Below, piece by piece: positions 16,168 through 25,647 of a DNA stretch of 64,000 nt. The first letter of the stretch is position 1; every line of letters begins with the position of its first letter. The position numbers and the translations under genes were made by a program. The notes below the pieces were generated by a model. That model saw only the letters and a program-made list of their open reading frames with translations. It did no database searches and was not told the origin of the DNA. This DNA is from WRGT01 sp964450405. GTDB taxonomy: Bacteria; Spirochaetota; UBA4802; UBA5550. The DNA is taken from positions 62,001 through 126,000 of the forward strand of contig CAYVCQ010000001.1 in NCBI GenBank assembly GCA_964450405.1, read 5' to 3'.

Positions 16168-18810
16168 TCAGTTGCTCCGGACCTTATCGAGATATCCTGA
16201 AATCGCCGCTTTTAATTCCTGCGCTTTAGCTTTATCTCTGATTGTCATCTGCGCCTTCTTGCTTTCGCCATGCTGCAGCATAATTCCGGCATCAATAAAT
16301 TTATCGATGGCATTGTTGTAACTGATCATCGATAGAGATTCTGAGCATTGAATCTCGCTAAGATGATACATCCTCGTACCACGTTTCCGCACAGCAATGG
16401 CGAGATCTTTTCGCGACACCTGAGTATCGGAATAATCTGAAACAGTATTAAGTACAACAAGATACGATTCAATATAATCCTGAATCATCCCTGCGAAAAA
16501 TTTCAAGATATCTATTCCGGCTTCATCAGATAAAATTTCTTTACCTTCATATTTTATTACATTTTCAGATGAAAAATGAGAGAGTGTGCTTTCTAAAATT
16601 GTCTCAGTATCATTAATTTCATCCGAATAGACAAATTCCCTTGAGAGCATTTCCCTTATTTTTTCAAATTCCGCAGATACTTTACTTTTTGATGTCTTCC
16701 CGTTTGATGATGTTATAAGTATTGCAAGTGAAATTATATTTGCAGGGAGTGTCATATGAGTAATACTGTTTTTGTATACGTTAACTCTCCCTCTCTGATC
16801 ATGATCTATTATATATAATTCCTGATTCTGAAATTCAGCAATTTGCGTTTCGTTAGCTTGCGATTCACCATTCTGAGCTGCATCAGTTGAAGCATCTACT
16901 TTACTGATAATTCCGTCTCCGGCATATGATTTGAAAACACGATCCATAATAGCATCTATGTCTGGATTGTTCTGAAGATGTTCAGCCAGTTTGTAATGAG
17001 TCTTATTCAAATAAGAAAGAATTAAATTAATTCTATTCTTTATAGATTCTCTTGTAAAACCGCGCGCAGTGGTGTTAAGAAGCGCCGCAGTAGTGATAGC
17101 AAATGGGGTCACAACAATAGCTTCATTTATTCTTTTTACGATATAATACCCAAGTTCTTCTGTCAGAAGATCTATATCAGTAATATTCTTTTCCTTCAAA
17201 AACTGTTCTCTTACCTCACTTAGAGTGAACGGTTCATTGAATCCAAGATATACATTCCCGTATTTTCTCTGAATAAGCTTACGGCTTTTAATAAATCCGG
17301 AAGTACTCTCCTTGGCTTTTTCTTTACCCTTCGATTCTTTCAGATACGATTTCTCTTCAAGTATTCTATCATAATTAACTGTTAATGGAGCGAATACCAG
17401 ATCCTTATTGTAACCTTCATCTATTGCTTCAATGAGATATTTAAGCATACCCATTTTCGGCTGAAATACCTTGCCGGTTCTTGAACGCGTTCCTTCAATA
17501 AAAAATTCTATTGTATACCCTTCGTTTATAAGTGATTTTAAATATTGTTTAAACACCGATGCGTAGAGATTAAGCCCCTTAAATGTTCTTCTTACAAAAA
17601 AAGCACCGGATCTTCTGAATATTTTACCCATTGGAAAAAATGTAAGATTGGATCCTGCAAAAATGTGCGGCGGGATAAGCTTGTTCTGATAAAAAATACT
17701 TGAGATTATTATATAATCCATGTGGCTCTTATGGCTCGGAACAAGAATAAGAGGACCATTGTTCGAAGCTTCTCTTATTTTCTTAAAGTCTTCTATATCA
17801 AAATGTATTGCGTCAAAAAGTTTTCTGAAAAGATAATCATTCGTCGCTTTGAAAAATCTTATATATACAATTGAAAAATCTGCGGCAATCTCACGGAAAT
17901 ACTTATAGGCTTTTTGTCTTAATTTTTTTTCGGAAGAACCCTTTTCATTTATCTCCTGCTGAATCACATCAAGAACATTTTTATGATAAAGAACTTTCTC
18001 CATCATCTCCTGCTGACTTTTTATTTGAGGGCCGAGAATACTTCTCTTTTCATAATTATATATATCCATCAGGTCATTGCGGATCTGTCGTGCAAGGTGC
18101 TTAACATCATCTCCGGGATGCGCATTAAGAGCCTCTTTTAAATTAACAGGCTTCCCTATCCGGACAAACGCAGGTGTTGCACTTTTCCATACTGTGAGCG
18201 TACCTGAAATAAGACCGCGATCACCCACTGCCTCTGAATTTAATATCGTACCGGATTTTTCCGGATTCCTGTTCCAGAACACAACTTCAGGAAATATAAA
18301 AATCGGTACATCGCTCTTTTTCTGAATCTCAAGCAGATATCCGATTGCATCTGTTTTTATCTTCACATATCTGCGGACAAACATTTTTCTCGAAAGCATT
18401 GAAAAGGAGAGACTGCCGTTATCAAGAGTTCTTGTAATGTATTCGTGATTGGAAATAAATTTATATTCACCGGATTTAAACATTTTTTTTATATATGTGA
18501 CAATCTCACTATATAAAATAATTACTTTCTGATAGGTGTAAGGGATGAAACCCAGGGCAAGGACAGGCACCGGAAGATTATGTTTCTTTAAAAGATTAAT
18601 TAGAATATAGAGAGATGTATATGTAGTCTGCATTGAAGCATAGACAACTTTCCCTTTAGCCGCATGCTCTTTTACAATCAGTATACTCTCTTTATCAAGT
18701 TCTATCCGGTTAAAAAAGAGACCAACAAGAAAACTGAATATTTTGTATTTATCTTTTTTTATTACTCCGCTTTCTATATATGGTGAGTATAATTCATCTT
18801 CAATGTCCAT
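16168..18810 (-). CDS. plsB: Glycerol-3-phosphate acyltransferase, PlsB-like
   Basis: Membrane-associated enzyme acylating sn-glycerol 3-phosphate at position 1, the first step in phospholipid synthesis. The four acyltransferase motifs are intact: VPSHKSHMDY (His-x4-Asp, about residue 357), IFRRSGAFFVRRTFKG, FFIEGTRSRTGK and VFAPLTVNYDR. At 880 residues it is somewhat longer than E. coli PlsB (807), with extra length after the catalytic core. The N-terminal third is PlsB-like and the C-terminal part weakly conserved. The STAS gene lies 13 bp upstream on the same strand. Confidence 0.9.
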   Translation of the reverse strand: MDIEDELYSPYIESGVIKKDKYKIFSFLVGLFFNRIELDKESILIVKEHAAKGKVVYASMQTTYTSLYILINLLKKHNLPVPVLALGFIPYTYQKVIILYSEIVTYIKKMFKSGEYKFISNHEYITRTLDNGSLSFSMLSRKMFVRRYVKIKTDAIGYLLEIQKKSDVPIFIFPEVVFWNRNPEKSGTILNSEAVGDRGLISGTLTVWKSATPAFVRIGKPVNLKEALNAHPGDDVKHLARQIRNDLMDIYNYEKRSILGPQIKSQQEMMEKVLYHKNVLDVIQQEINEKGSSEKKLRQKAYKYFREIAADFSIVYIRFFKATNDYLFRKLFDAIHFDIEDFKKIREASNNGPLILVPSHKSHMDYIIISSIFYQNKLIPPHIFAGSNLTFFPMGKIFRRSGAFFVRRTFKGLNLYASVFKQYLKSLINEGYTIEFFIEGTRSRTGKVFQPKMGMLKYLIEAIDEGYNKDLVFAPLTVNYDRILEEKSYLKESKGKEKAKESTSGFIKSRKLIQRKYGNVYLGFNEPFTLSEVREQFLKEKNITDIDLLTEELGYYIVKRINEAIVVTPFAITTAALLNTTARGFTRESIKNRINLILSYLNKTHYKLAEHLQNNPDIDAIMDRVFKSYAGDGIISKVDASTDAAQNGESQANETQIAEFQNQELYIIDHDQRGRVNVYKNSITHMTLPANIISLAILITSSNGKTSKSKVSAEFEKIREMLSREFVYSDEINDTETILESTLSHFSSENVIKYEGKEILSDEAGIDILKFFAGMIQDYIESYLVVLNTVSDYSDTQVSRKDLAIAVRKRGTRMYHLSEIQCSESLSMISYNNAIDKFIDAGIMLQHGESKKAQMTIRDKAKAQELKAAISGYLDKVRSN

Positions 18811-18823
18811 ATCAACACCGCCA

Positions 18824-19153
18824 TTAAATTTCTTTTTCAGAAGCTATTGTTTCAAACAATTCGCCGATTCCAACCATATCAAACAATTTAATAATTTTTG
18901 AACTTGTCACTATGAGGATACAGGTTATACCTTTATCGAGAAAAAAATTTCTCATATTTATAAGTTCACCAAGACCAAAGCTGTTAAAATAAGAATGTTT
19001 TCTTAGATCGAAGGCAATTCTGTAAACACCTTCATTGATTATTTCAAGAACCTCTTCTCCGAAGAGATCCGGGTCAGATCCGAGAAGACTGCCATCCTCC
19101 CGGTTGAAACTTATTACAGGAACATTATTAATATATTCATATGTGAATTGCAC
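18824..19153 (-). CDS. STAS-domain protein (anti-sigma factor antagonist-like)
   Basis: An about 110-residue STAS-fold protein. It contains IAFDLRKHSYFNSFGLGELINMR, matching the phosphorylation-loop region in which a Ser (here SFGLGEL) is normally phosphorylated by an anti-sigma kinase. The start is set at a GTG (19153) preceded by GGAG at good spacing; an ATG at 19189 would add 12 residues but lacks a ribosome site. It is probably cotranscribed with the plsB-like gene. A HatPase anti-sigma-like gene at 19682-20092 is a candidate partner, though on the other strand. Confidence 0.82.
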   Translation of the reverse strand: MQFTYEYINNVPVISFNREDGSLLGSDPDLFGEEVLEIINEGVYRIAFDLRKHSYFNSFGLGELINMRNFFLDKGITCILIVTSSKIIKLFDMVGIGELFETIASEKEI

Positions 19154-19570
19154 TATATGTACTCCATGGTATGCAGAATAAAAGACCATGCTTAAGGCGC
19201 AAGTATTTTTTATTACTTTTGCATCCGGAATTAATACAGGAACATCACTATAGTGTATTGAAATTTATTTAAAATCCACCTCTGAAAAATAAAAAACCGG
19301 TTTTTATTAAAAAATAGCTTTGATAAATTATTAATCAAGTACCAGAACCGGCATGCTTGATCCTGACTATATGTAGTCAATTATTAGTCAGAAATTCTCC
19401 ATACACCCTTTATTAGAATCTTTCTCATAGAGTTTACTATAATAACCAATTAAATATGATAATTTTAACCTGAATAATCCGGAAATAAAGGGATGATTGT
19501 ACATATTTTGTACCTCATATAATAAAACAATTGACTAATCTTTTACGAATTCTAGATTTATGAAAATTAT
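19154..19570. other. Intergenic between STAS gene and tRNA-Pro
   Basis: About 400 bp with no gene. ACCGG-containing blocks near 19300 and 19345 give a weak inverted repeat (AACCGG/CCGGTT) without a clear terminator tail. Divergent promoters for the STAS gene and tRNA must lie here, but no consensus pair stands out. Confidence 0.4.
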
Positions 19571-19644
19571 CGGGGTGTAGCGCAGCCAGGTAGCGCGCTT
19601 CGTTCGGGACGAAGAAGTCGGGAGTTCGAATCTCCCCACCCCGA
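19571..19644 (+). tRNA. tRNA-Pro (anticodon CGG)
   Basis: A complete 74-nt cloverleaf. The acceptor CGGGGTG pairs with CACCCCG. The D-stem is GCGC/GCGC, and the anticodon stem CTTCG/CGAAG carries loop TTCGGGA, giving anticodon CGG. The T-arm is GGGAG-TTCGAAT-CTCCC. CCA is not encoded. It reads codon CCG. Confidence 0.97.
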
Positions 19645-19681
19645 ATTTAACTTTTAAAATTATAATTATAAAGAATAGAAT

Positions 19682-20092
19682 ATGCTGATATATCAGGGCA
19701 AATTTCCCACAACCCAGAAACTTAAAACCGGTATCATAAACCTGATCAAGGATAAATTGTCTGAAATCGAGGGAAAAATCTGCATTGATCTCCTTGATCT
19801 CAACCTGATTTTAGATGAAGCGATTATCAATGCTATGGAACATGGCAATAAATGGGATCCCTCTAAGAATATTTTAATAAAAATCTCACTTAAAGAAAAA
19901 GGGATTCAGATTGAAATAGAGGATGAAGGTCAGGGATTTGATTATTTTCATAAGTTCATTAAAAGAAAGATAAAACCTCAATTGAGCGAAAGAGGAAGAG
20001 GGCTTCTTCTTATACATCAGTTCTGCGATATTGAATGGACAAATTGCGGAAATATAATCAAAATGAATATTCCTGTTGAACTTACACTTTAG
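19682..20092 (+). CDS. HatPase-domain anti-sigma factor / serine kinase (RsbW-like)
   Basis: A 136-residue single-domain GHKL ATPase. The N-box DEAIINAMEHGNK (residues about 50-62), G1-box DEGQGFDYF and G2-box ERGRGLLLI are all intact. Such stand-alone domains act in partner switching: they bind a sigma factor or phosphorylate a STAS protein. The gene starts 38 bp after tRNA-Pro, with a weak ribosome site. The STAS gene about 0.5 kb to the left is a plausible partner (inference). Confidence 0.88.
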   Translation: MLIYQGKFPTTQKLKTGIINLIKDKLSEIEGKICIDLLDLNLILDEAIINAMEHGNKWDPSKNILIKISLKEKGIQIEIEDEGQGFDYFHKFIKRKIKPQLSERGRGLLLIHQFCDIEWTNCGNIIKMNIPVELTL

Positions 20093-20341
20093 AGCTTACT
20101 CTGCTTATTTCTTTAGATTAACAACACCTCTTTCTTCAGTTTTTAAAAAAAATAACCTGTTTTCTTCACTTTTTGACAACTCTTCCCGTTTCTGAATTAT
20201 ACTATAAGTTAATAATCTCCATTTTATAATTGAATTTTCCGATAATATAGAAGACTGAGTAAACCGGTTTTCACGGGTCGTAAATGACAAAGGGATATAC
20301 TGATAATCCGGGATTTAAATTTATCTGAGGTTTTGGCGTTC

Positions 20342-21922
20342 ATGAATAATTTAATCATTAAACAATTTATACTGATAATGATAATCATAATATCCTCATC
20401 TCACCTGTATGCAGTTTCATTAATTAATGATGCATTTCTGAAAAAGATTAACACAGATGGAGATGAAATCTCCTGTGCAATGACTGCTGACCAGAAATTT
20501 TTTATATTCTCAAGAACACTTAAAGATAAGGAAAACGGCGATCTTTACTTCTGCCAATATAAAAACGGAAAATGGAGCGAGGCTCAGCTGGCGACAGATC
20601 TGAATAGTGATTCAGATGACACATCACCATATATTTCACCCGATGGTAAATTAATATTATTCTCTTCAAACAGGGCTGGGAGCTTAAAAAGCAGCTCGGC
20701 AGAATCACCTTCTTACGATATTTATTACTCTGTAAAAAAAGGCGCGGGATGGGAAAAACCTGAACTTCTTTTCGGAGCTGTTAACACAACAGATGACGAA
20801 CTTAATCCTTTTATTACAAAAAAAGGAGATGTGCTCTACTTTACAAGAATGCAGTCCGGTGATAATACAAAATCGACAATAATTAAAGCATACAACAGAA
20901 GTGATTCCTGGGAGGATATAACTACTGCGGGATTTTCAAAGAATAAAGTTGCTGAAATTTCCATGTACAGGAAATCCTCTTATAAACCCGGAGCATACTT
21001 AACAGGCTTTAAAGAAGGAGAACTTGAGAACAGAGATGTTTTTTATTTAGATGATTCCGAAACCAACATCACCGAAATTACCAGTACTGCAGATCAGGTA
21101 AACACACCGGGAGATGAAATTTCGGTTACAGAATTAACAAAAGATTCAATTATTGTTTCCTCCGATACAGGCGGGATTGACGGGAGTTACGATTTATTTA
21201 TAAAAAAAATCAGCGGGAAAATAAAAGAGAAATCGAAAGAGAAACAGAAAGAGAAAACTAAAACAAAGACTAAAACAGAAACTAAACTTAAAGTAAAGGA
21301 TAAGCTGCCGGAAACTCTTATCTTAAATATAGAATCAGGCGGCTACACCGATCCAGAAGGTGTAAAACTTAATGTTCTCTTTTTTAATTCGCTTAAAAAG
21401 AATTCATGGCCACTGAGGACAGAGCTTAAAAGTCCGGATTCTTCGGGTTTGTTACACATTACATTAGATCCTGAGATTAAGAGAGTTTTGATTCTTCCCG
21501 GAGGATCGGGGATGAAATCATTCTCAGTGGAATTTCTTGCAGGGAAAGGAAAGATTCCAGCTTCCGTTATAAAAATCGAACCGTCTGTTGAAAAAGAATT
21601 CTCTGCTAAACCTGTTTACTTTAATTTCAATTCCGCTGAAATTCAATTTACTGATATTCCGTATCTGCACGAACTGATTGATCATTTAAGACGAAATGAA
21701 AATATGAAGCTTTCTCTAAATGGTTTTTCTGATGGTGTCGGATCACTTAAGGCTAATATTGATGTGAGCACCAGAAGAGCGGAGAGAATTAAAGACTATA
21801 TTGTTAAAGCAGGAATTAACAAAGACAGAATAGATACAAAAGGTTCAGGCTACATACGTGAAAAAGAATCAGATACATTGCAGTACAACAGACGGGTTGA
21901 ATTTAATCTTACTGCTCAATAA
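20342..21922 (+). CDS. PD40 beta-propeller / OmpA-C domain envelope protein
   Basis: An exported envelope protein of 526 residues. A signal peptide (about residues 1-25, ending near SHLYA) is followed by WD40-like PD40 repeats with ISPDGKLILFSSNR. Next come a Lys/Thr/Glu-rich linker at about residue 300 and a C-terminal OmpA-like domain (from VYFNFNSAEI) with LNGFSDGVGS and TRRAERIKDYI that binds peptidoglycan. Similar proteins anchor to the cell wall and may sense or bind partners in the periplasm. The start at ATG 20342 has GAGG 11 bp upstream; a TTG nine bases earlier is too close to it. Confidence 0.9.
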   Translation: MNNLIIKQFILIMIIIISSSHLYAVSLINDAFLKKINTDGDEISCAMTADQKFFIFSRTLKDKENGDLYFCQYKNGKWSEAQLATDLNSDSDDTSPYISPDGKLILFSSNRAGSLKSSSAESPSYDIYYSVKKGAGWEKPELLFGAVNTTDDELNPFITKKGDVLYFTRMQSGDNTKSTIIKAYNRSDSWEDITTAGFSKNKVAEISMYRKSSYKPGAYLTGFKEGELENRDVFYLDDSETNITEITSTADQVNTPGDEISVTELTKDSIIVSSDTGGIDGSYDLFIKKISGKIKEKSKEKQKEKTKTKTKTETKLKVKDKLPETLILNIESGGYTDPEGVKLNVLFFNSLKKNSWPLRTELKSPDSSGLLHITLDPEIKRVLILPGGSGMKSFSVEFLAGKGKIPASVIKIEPSVEKEFSAKPVYFNFNSAEIQFTDIPYLHELIDHLRRNENMKLSLNGFSDGVGSLKANIDVSTRRAERIKDYIVKAGINKDRIDTKGSGYIREKESDTLQYNRRVEFNLTAQ

Positions 21923-22067
21923 TTTATAAAATTTTTTTATGGTAATCGCTAAGCTGTTTTAAATAACACCTTATTCACACACAAATATTTTGAGTGCGCT
22001 GATTAAAGGATCACAGAAGCTCAACATCTCACATTTTTTCCCGCATGCAGCTGAGTAATTATATATA

Positions 22068-22100
22068 TAAAAAAGCCCCCGTTTAAGGCGGGGGCTTTTC
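22068..22100. terminator. Bidirectional intrinsic terminator
   Basis: AAAAGCCCCCG (22071-22081) pairs with CGGGGGCTTTT (22089-22099), with A-run and T-run on either side. It serves the OmpA-domain gene on the plus strand and the convergent chalcone-isomerase-like gene on the minus strand. Confidence 0.9.
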
Positions 22101-22119
22101 ATATAGCTACATATTAAAA

Positions 22120-22680
22120 TTATTTTCCTAGAAGTTTGTTTTTTAGTCCTTCGTTGATCGGTTTTGATGAAAGATAGATACCGAAAAATGCTTTTTTAAT
22201 TCCAAGACCTTTAATAGTTCCAAGAACTTTAGTCGCTCCGCCTTTTGTAGAATGTACAATTGAGAATCCTTTGCCCGGCTCATAACGGTGAGAAAAAGTA
22301 TCACCCTCGGCAACTACAACATCATTATACAGATTCATGAAAGCCTGTTTTTCAGGTGCTGGATAACCGGCTTTTTCTGCCTGGCCAAAACCTTCATTGA
22401 TAGCAGTTACAAGCTTATCTTTTGTAATCATTCCTGAAGTGATGTATAGATCTATAGACATTGGCTGATCAGCATCAATTATCGCTGTATCTCCAGCACC
22501 TTTAAGTTCCGCAGGAACATTAAGTGATGCCCAGTATACTTTCATCATAAATTTTGTTCTTGGACCTTCTCCGTTTTTTACCAGATCTTTTCCGCCAAGT
22601 TTGTAGGAAAAACCGGGTGTGCAGATAGCAAGTGCCAGTAATGCAGCTAAAGATAGTTTTAAAATTTGTGATTTCTTCAT
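22120..22680 (-). CDS. Exported chalcone isomerase-like protein
   Basis: A 186-residue protein with an N-terminal signal peptide (about residues 1-25, MKKSQILKLSLAALLALA). The mature part resembles the bacterial chalcone-isomerase-like family: NGEGPRTKFMMKVYWASLNV, a central segment with AFMNLY, and the C-terminal FFGIYLSSKP. Family members in non-plant bacteria have no known isomerase activity; fatty-acid binding has been suggested for relatives. Likely periplasmic. It is monocistronic and followed by a terminator. Confidence 0.85.
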   Translation of the reverse strand: MKKSQILKLSLAALLALAICTPGFSYKLGGKDLVKNGEGPRTKFMMKVYWASLNVPAELKGAGDTAIIDADQPMSIDLYITSGMITKDKLVTAINEGFGQAEKAGYPAPEKQAFMNLYNDVVVAEGDTFSHRYEPGKGFSIVHSTKGGATKVLGTIKGLGIKKAFFGIYLSSKPINEGLKNKLLGK

Positions 22681-23094
22681 AAAAATGTGATCCTCCAGTT
22701 GTATTTTTAATTATTTTCCGGAATTAATGTGAAAATTAACCGGTTGAAGAATGATTCCTGCACTTAAAACCAGCGATTAGTCATTAAATCATATACTGTA
22801 AACAAAAATGAGTCTGTTTGCAATCGCAGATTTAATCAATACTCTCTGAAAATGTGCATTATAAATTTGTATGCCACATATAAAAAATGTCAAGCCATAT
22901 ACAGTGTGTAAATATTATTTACTCGTAATTGCCGGAAAACCTGCTGTGAAATTTATTCAAGCCATATCGACCGAATGGATTAAATTATTATTATCTTCAT
23001 TTTTTTACTGGAACAATTACCCTATATTTTAGATTGACTTTTTCTATAAATATTGAAATATATTAACGATTAACGATTTAATTAAGCAATTTTC
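22681..23094. other. Intergenic, AT-rich, no gene seen
   Basis: Upstream region of the chalcone-isomerase-like gene. No gene, RNA or convincing hairpin was recognised. A dispersed repeat starts at 23095. Confidence 0.4.
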
Positions 23095-23203
23095 GTCATT
23101 CCGGTTTTGCTGCTTCACTTTTTGCAAATACCGGAATCCCACAAATACTGTATACATTAACTGTGGGATTCCGGCATTCCGCTGACGCTCCAGCCGAAAT
23201 GAC
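23095..23203. repeat. Dispersed inverted repeat, family A copy 1
   Basis: A 109-bp element bounded by GTCATTCCGG and its near-complement ending GAAATGAC. The inner block TGCAAATACCGGAATC pairs with GATTCCGG. A second copy at 41473-41575 shares both ends and the inner arms but differs in the loop. It looks like a non-coding, MITE-like palindromic element. Confidence 0.8.
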
Positions 23204-23262
23204 AAATGACTGATTGAAACGTTAAATGCTATATTAATAAAATATATCGGAAGGTTAAAAAA

Positions 23263-24030
23263 ATGGACTATAAAACAATTCAGACCGAGATACTCGAAAA
23301 AGGAATTATGCAGCTTTCATTGAACAGACCGGAGAGTTATAACGCCGTAACCCATTTAATGATGGAGGAACTTGAACATTTCTGGAGAGAAAGGTTATAT
23401 GATCTTGAAACTGTCATTGTGATACTAAAGGGTAATGGAGAAAAGGGTTTCTGCGCCGGACTTGACATGAAGGAGTCCATGGAAACTGCTCCTAAAATGG
23501 GAACTGACGAATTTTATAGATTCCAGGCAAGACTTGCACGGATCAACCTTCATATGCGTAGAGCTCCTCAACCTATTATTGCAGAAGTTCATGGAGCGGC
23601 GGCGGGACAGGGATTCAGTTTTGTGCTTTCATCCGATATAAGAATAATCAGTCCTGATGCAAAATTCAGCGCTGCATATATAAACATAGGACTTGGAGGA
23701 GCTGACATGGCCTGCAGTTATCTGCTTCCCAGAATGATTGGTGCAGGACGCGCTTATGAATTTATGTATACCGGAAAGTTTATGACCTCCGAAGAGGCAT
23801 GGAATCTCGGGCTTGTAACACGTGTAGTTGAAAAAGATAAACTCCACGAAACGGCAATGGAATTTGCAAAAGTAATGATGACAAAAAATCCAATGGGACT
23901 CCGCCTTACCAAAGAGGCAATCAATATGAATCTCGATGCCGGCGGGATGGAGCAGGCTCTTAATATAGAAGATAGAAACCAGACTCTGCTTGCAATGGGT
24001 ATGGCTTTAAAAATGAATAAGATAAAGTAG
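23263..24030 (+). CDS. Enoyl-CoA hydratase/isomerase family protein
   Basis: A 255-residue crotonase-fold enzyme. The CoA-binding and oxyanion-hole segments are visible: GEKGFCAGLDMKE (about residue 64) and AEVHGAAAGQGFSFVLSSDIRI. The Glu/Asp catalytic region contains GLGGADMACSYLLPRM. The exact activity (hydratase, isomerase or other) cannot be decided, since the usual Glu at the first catalytic position appears replaced by Gly/Ala. GGAAGG precedes the ATG. It is a single gene that converges on the Ole-like cluster, and could act on a fatty acyl-CoA. Confidence 0.88.
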   Translation: MDYKTIQTEILEKGIMQLSLNRPESYNAVTHLMMEELEHFWRERLYDLETVIVILKGNGEKGFCAGLDMKESMETAPKMGTDEFYRFQARLARINLHMRRAPQPIIAEVHGAAAGQGFSFVLSSDIRIISPDAKFSAAYINIGLGGADMACSYLLPRMIGAGRAYEFMYTGKFMTSEEAWNLGLVTRVVEKDKLHETAMEFAKVMMTKNPMGLRLTKEAINMNLDAGGMEQALNIEDRNQTLLAMGMALKMNKIK

Positions 24031-24034
24031 AATT

Positions 24035-24085
24035 TTAAAGGCTGAATCATTTTGAGTTCCTCGGAACGATTCAGCCTTTAAATAA
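24035..24085. terminator. Bidirectional terminator after the enoyl-CoA hydratase gene
   Basis: TTAAAGGCTGAATC (24035-24048) pairs perfectly with GATTCAGCCTTTAA (24068-24081). The loop contains GTTCC/GGAAC, which extends the stem. It separates this gene from the convergent acyltransferase gene. Confidence 0.82.
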
Positions 24086-24116
24086 TATCCCGGCGCTATA
24101 TTCTGTGTTTATTTAA

Positions 24117-25364
24117 TTATTCCGGTTTTTGCAGAGCTTCTGCAATTTTGTCCATAAGAAGATCAAGCCGCTCGTTTTTACCGTGGTTTCCCGCCATGCA
24201 GCCTGTTATTTCTGTTTTCTCACCGGTACTGACTATTCCTACAAAAAATGGAATTGTAGAGGGATGTGGCGGTATCAGGAAAAAACTTGTCGGATTGAAT
24301 ACTCCGCCTGTATACTCTTTGAGATCAGTATATCCAACAGAAGAAATAATTCCGGATACGCCGTATTTTTTTGATATTTTCTGAAAACGGAGTACAGCTT
24401 TAATTGCAAAAGTAATTATTGATATAGGGACATATTTTATCAGATGATCAAACCTTCCGGATATACCTTCACGTTTTTTATTCAGCTGAGTTTTAATATC
24501 ATCATACACTTCTTTGCCGGTAGTTCCGGGAGACAATTCTATATATAAGGGATTGCTAAGATTCGAAGCTGAGTTTATTCCTTTTTTATGATTTCGTAAA
24601 TCTACCGGTATCATAAACCGGGCATTCAGACCATCATTCGCCCAAATCTCTTTTCCGATGAGAACAGCTGCTTTTGATACAAGTCCCTTTTGCTGATTGT
24701 CTATAGTTTTCCGGCACCAGAGGATATCACGCTGATTACCTTTCACATTGCCGGTTATTGAAGTGTAAAATTTTTTAAAATTTTTTCTTTTTTCCTTCTG
24801 CTGGAGAGATTCGACCAATTCATAATCTGTAATTACGGAGTTCGAAGAGAGCAATTCCTCTCCCCGCAGGGCACGGAAAATATTCTGCATCCATAGCATG
24901 GTTCCACGTCCATCCATAACTGCATGAAGCGTTCTAAAAATAATTCTCGTCGGGTTACCTCTTACTACAATTATATCACAATTGGGACCCTTCATCGGAA
25001 TTAGTTTACTATTAATCTCACGCGGCATGTTCTCAATATTGAAACCTGTCCACTCTTTACCATCGACTTCAATTACCGGAGGTGTTACACCACTATCCTC
25101 CCAGTAACAATTCCAAAGAGCTCCTTTTAATACAAGTCTGCTTTCAGGATTTGCTTCAGAAGCTTTTTCCACTGCAGATCTTAAACGTTCTATATCGGGA
25201 TAACCGTCCCCTTCCAGAGCCATTCGATTACAGAATGGTGTATAAACATTATTAGCTGCAATATATAATCGTTCCGAATATGCAAGAGGACGTGTGTAGG
25301 GTTTTAGACTTAAACTGTTTTCATCCGAAGTCAGAGTTGTATTCTTCATATTCACATTTCCCAA
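24117..25364 (-). CDS. Condensation/acetyltransferase-fold protein (BAHD/AATase-like)
   Basis: A 415-residue protein of the chloramphenicol-acetyltransferase fold. HAVMDGRG near residue 147 supplies the HxxxDG active site that transfers acyl groups. The second half (NLSNPLYIEL, SSVGYTDLKEYTGGVF) resembles the floor loop and DFGWG-like latch of condensation or alcohol-acyltransferase enzymes. The donor and acceptor are unknown. The gene follows the tandem ketosynthase pair on the same strand after about 280 bp holding a repeat, so it may belong to the same pathway and esterify its product (inference). Confidence 0.72.
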   Translation of the reverse strand: MGNVNMKNTTLTSDENSLSLKPYTRPLAYSERLYIAANNVYTPFCNRMALEGDGYPDIERLRSAVEKASEANPESRLVLKGALWNCYWEDSGVTPPVIEVDGKEWTGFNIENMPREINSKLIPMKGPNCDIIVVRGNPTRIIFRTLHAVMDGRGTMLWMQNIFRALRGEELLSSNSVITDYELVESLQQKEKRKNFKKFYTSITGNVKGNQRDILWCRKTIDNQQKGLVSKAAVLIGKEIWANDGLNARFMIPVDLRNHKKGINSASNLSNPLYIELSPGTTGKEVYDDIKTQLNKKREGISGRFDHLIKYVPISIITFAIKAVLRFQKISKKYGVSGIISSVGYTDLKEYTGGVFNPTSFFLIPPHPSTIPFFVGIVSTGEKTEITGCMAGNHGKNERLDLLMDKIAEALQKPE

Positions 25365-25441
25365 TTAAGTAATGCCTGATCAGTTAATAATCTTTTATCT
25401 ATGTTAATCTGGTGCATAGACCTTTTGATTTATACGCGGGT

Positions 25442-25507
25442 GTCATTCCCGTGAAGACTGGAATCCACCTCTTTAAGATAATGGATCCCCGCATGCGCGA
25501 GGATGAC
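25442..25507. repeat. Short inverted repeat, GTCATTCCC type
   Basis: GTCATTCCCGTG... ends in ...CGAGGATGAC, so the termini are imperfect inverted repeats around GGAATCCACC/GGATCCCC. It is similar in style but not clearly homologous to family A. A GGGTCAGAGC motif lies just beyond at 25527-25536. Confidence 0.55.
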
Positions 25508-25647
25508 AAATTGATTTAAAATCATCGGGTCAGAGCACCAGTTTTTACAGATTTTTAAAACAATTCAAATCATAAACAAGCGGAGAGTTAAACGTCTCTG
25601 CCAGTAAAGTGAGAACCCCCAGGTGAACCTGAGGGCTATAAAATAAT

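Noticed and set aside
20105..20290. A 61-codon minus-strand frame between the HatPase and OmpA-domain genes
   Set aside because: No ribosome site, low-complexity charged composition and no known family; probably chance.
25612..25640. Possible terminator after the degenerate ketosynthase gene (CCCTCAGG/CCTGGGGG)
   Set aside because: The stem needs mismatches and has only a weak T-tract, so it was not listed as a feature.
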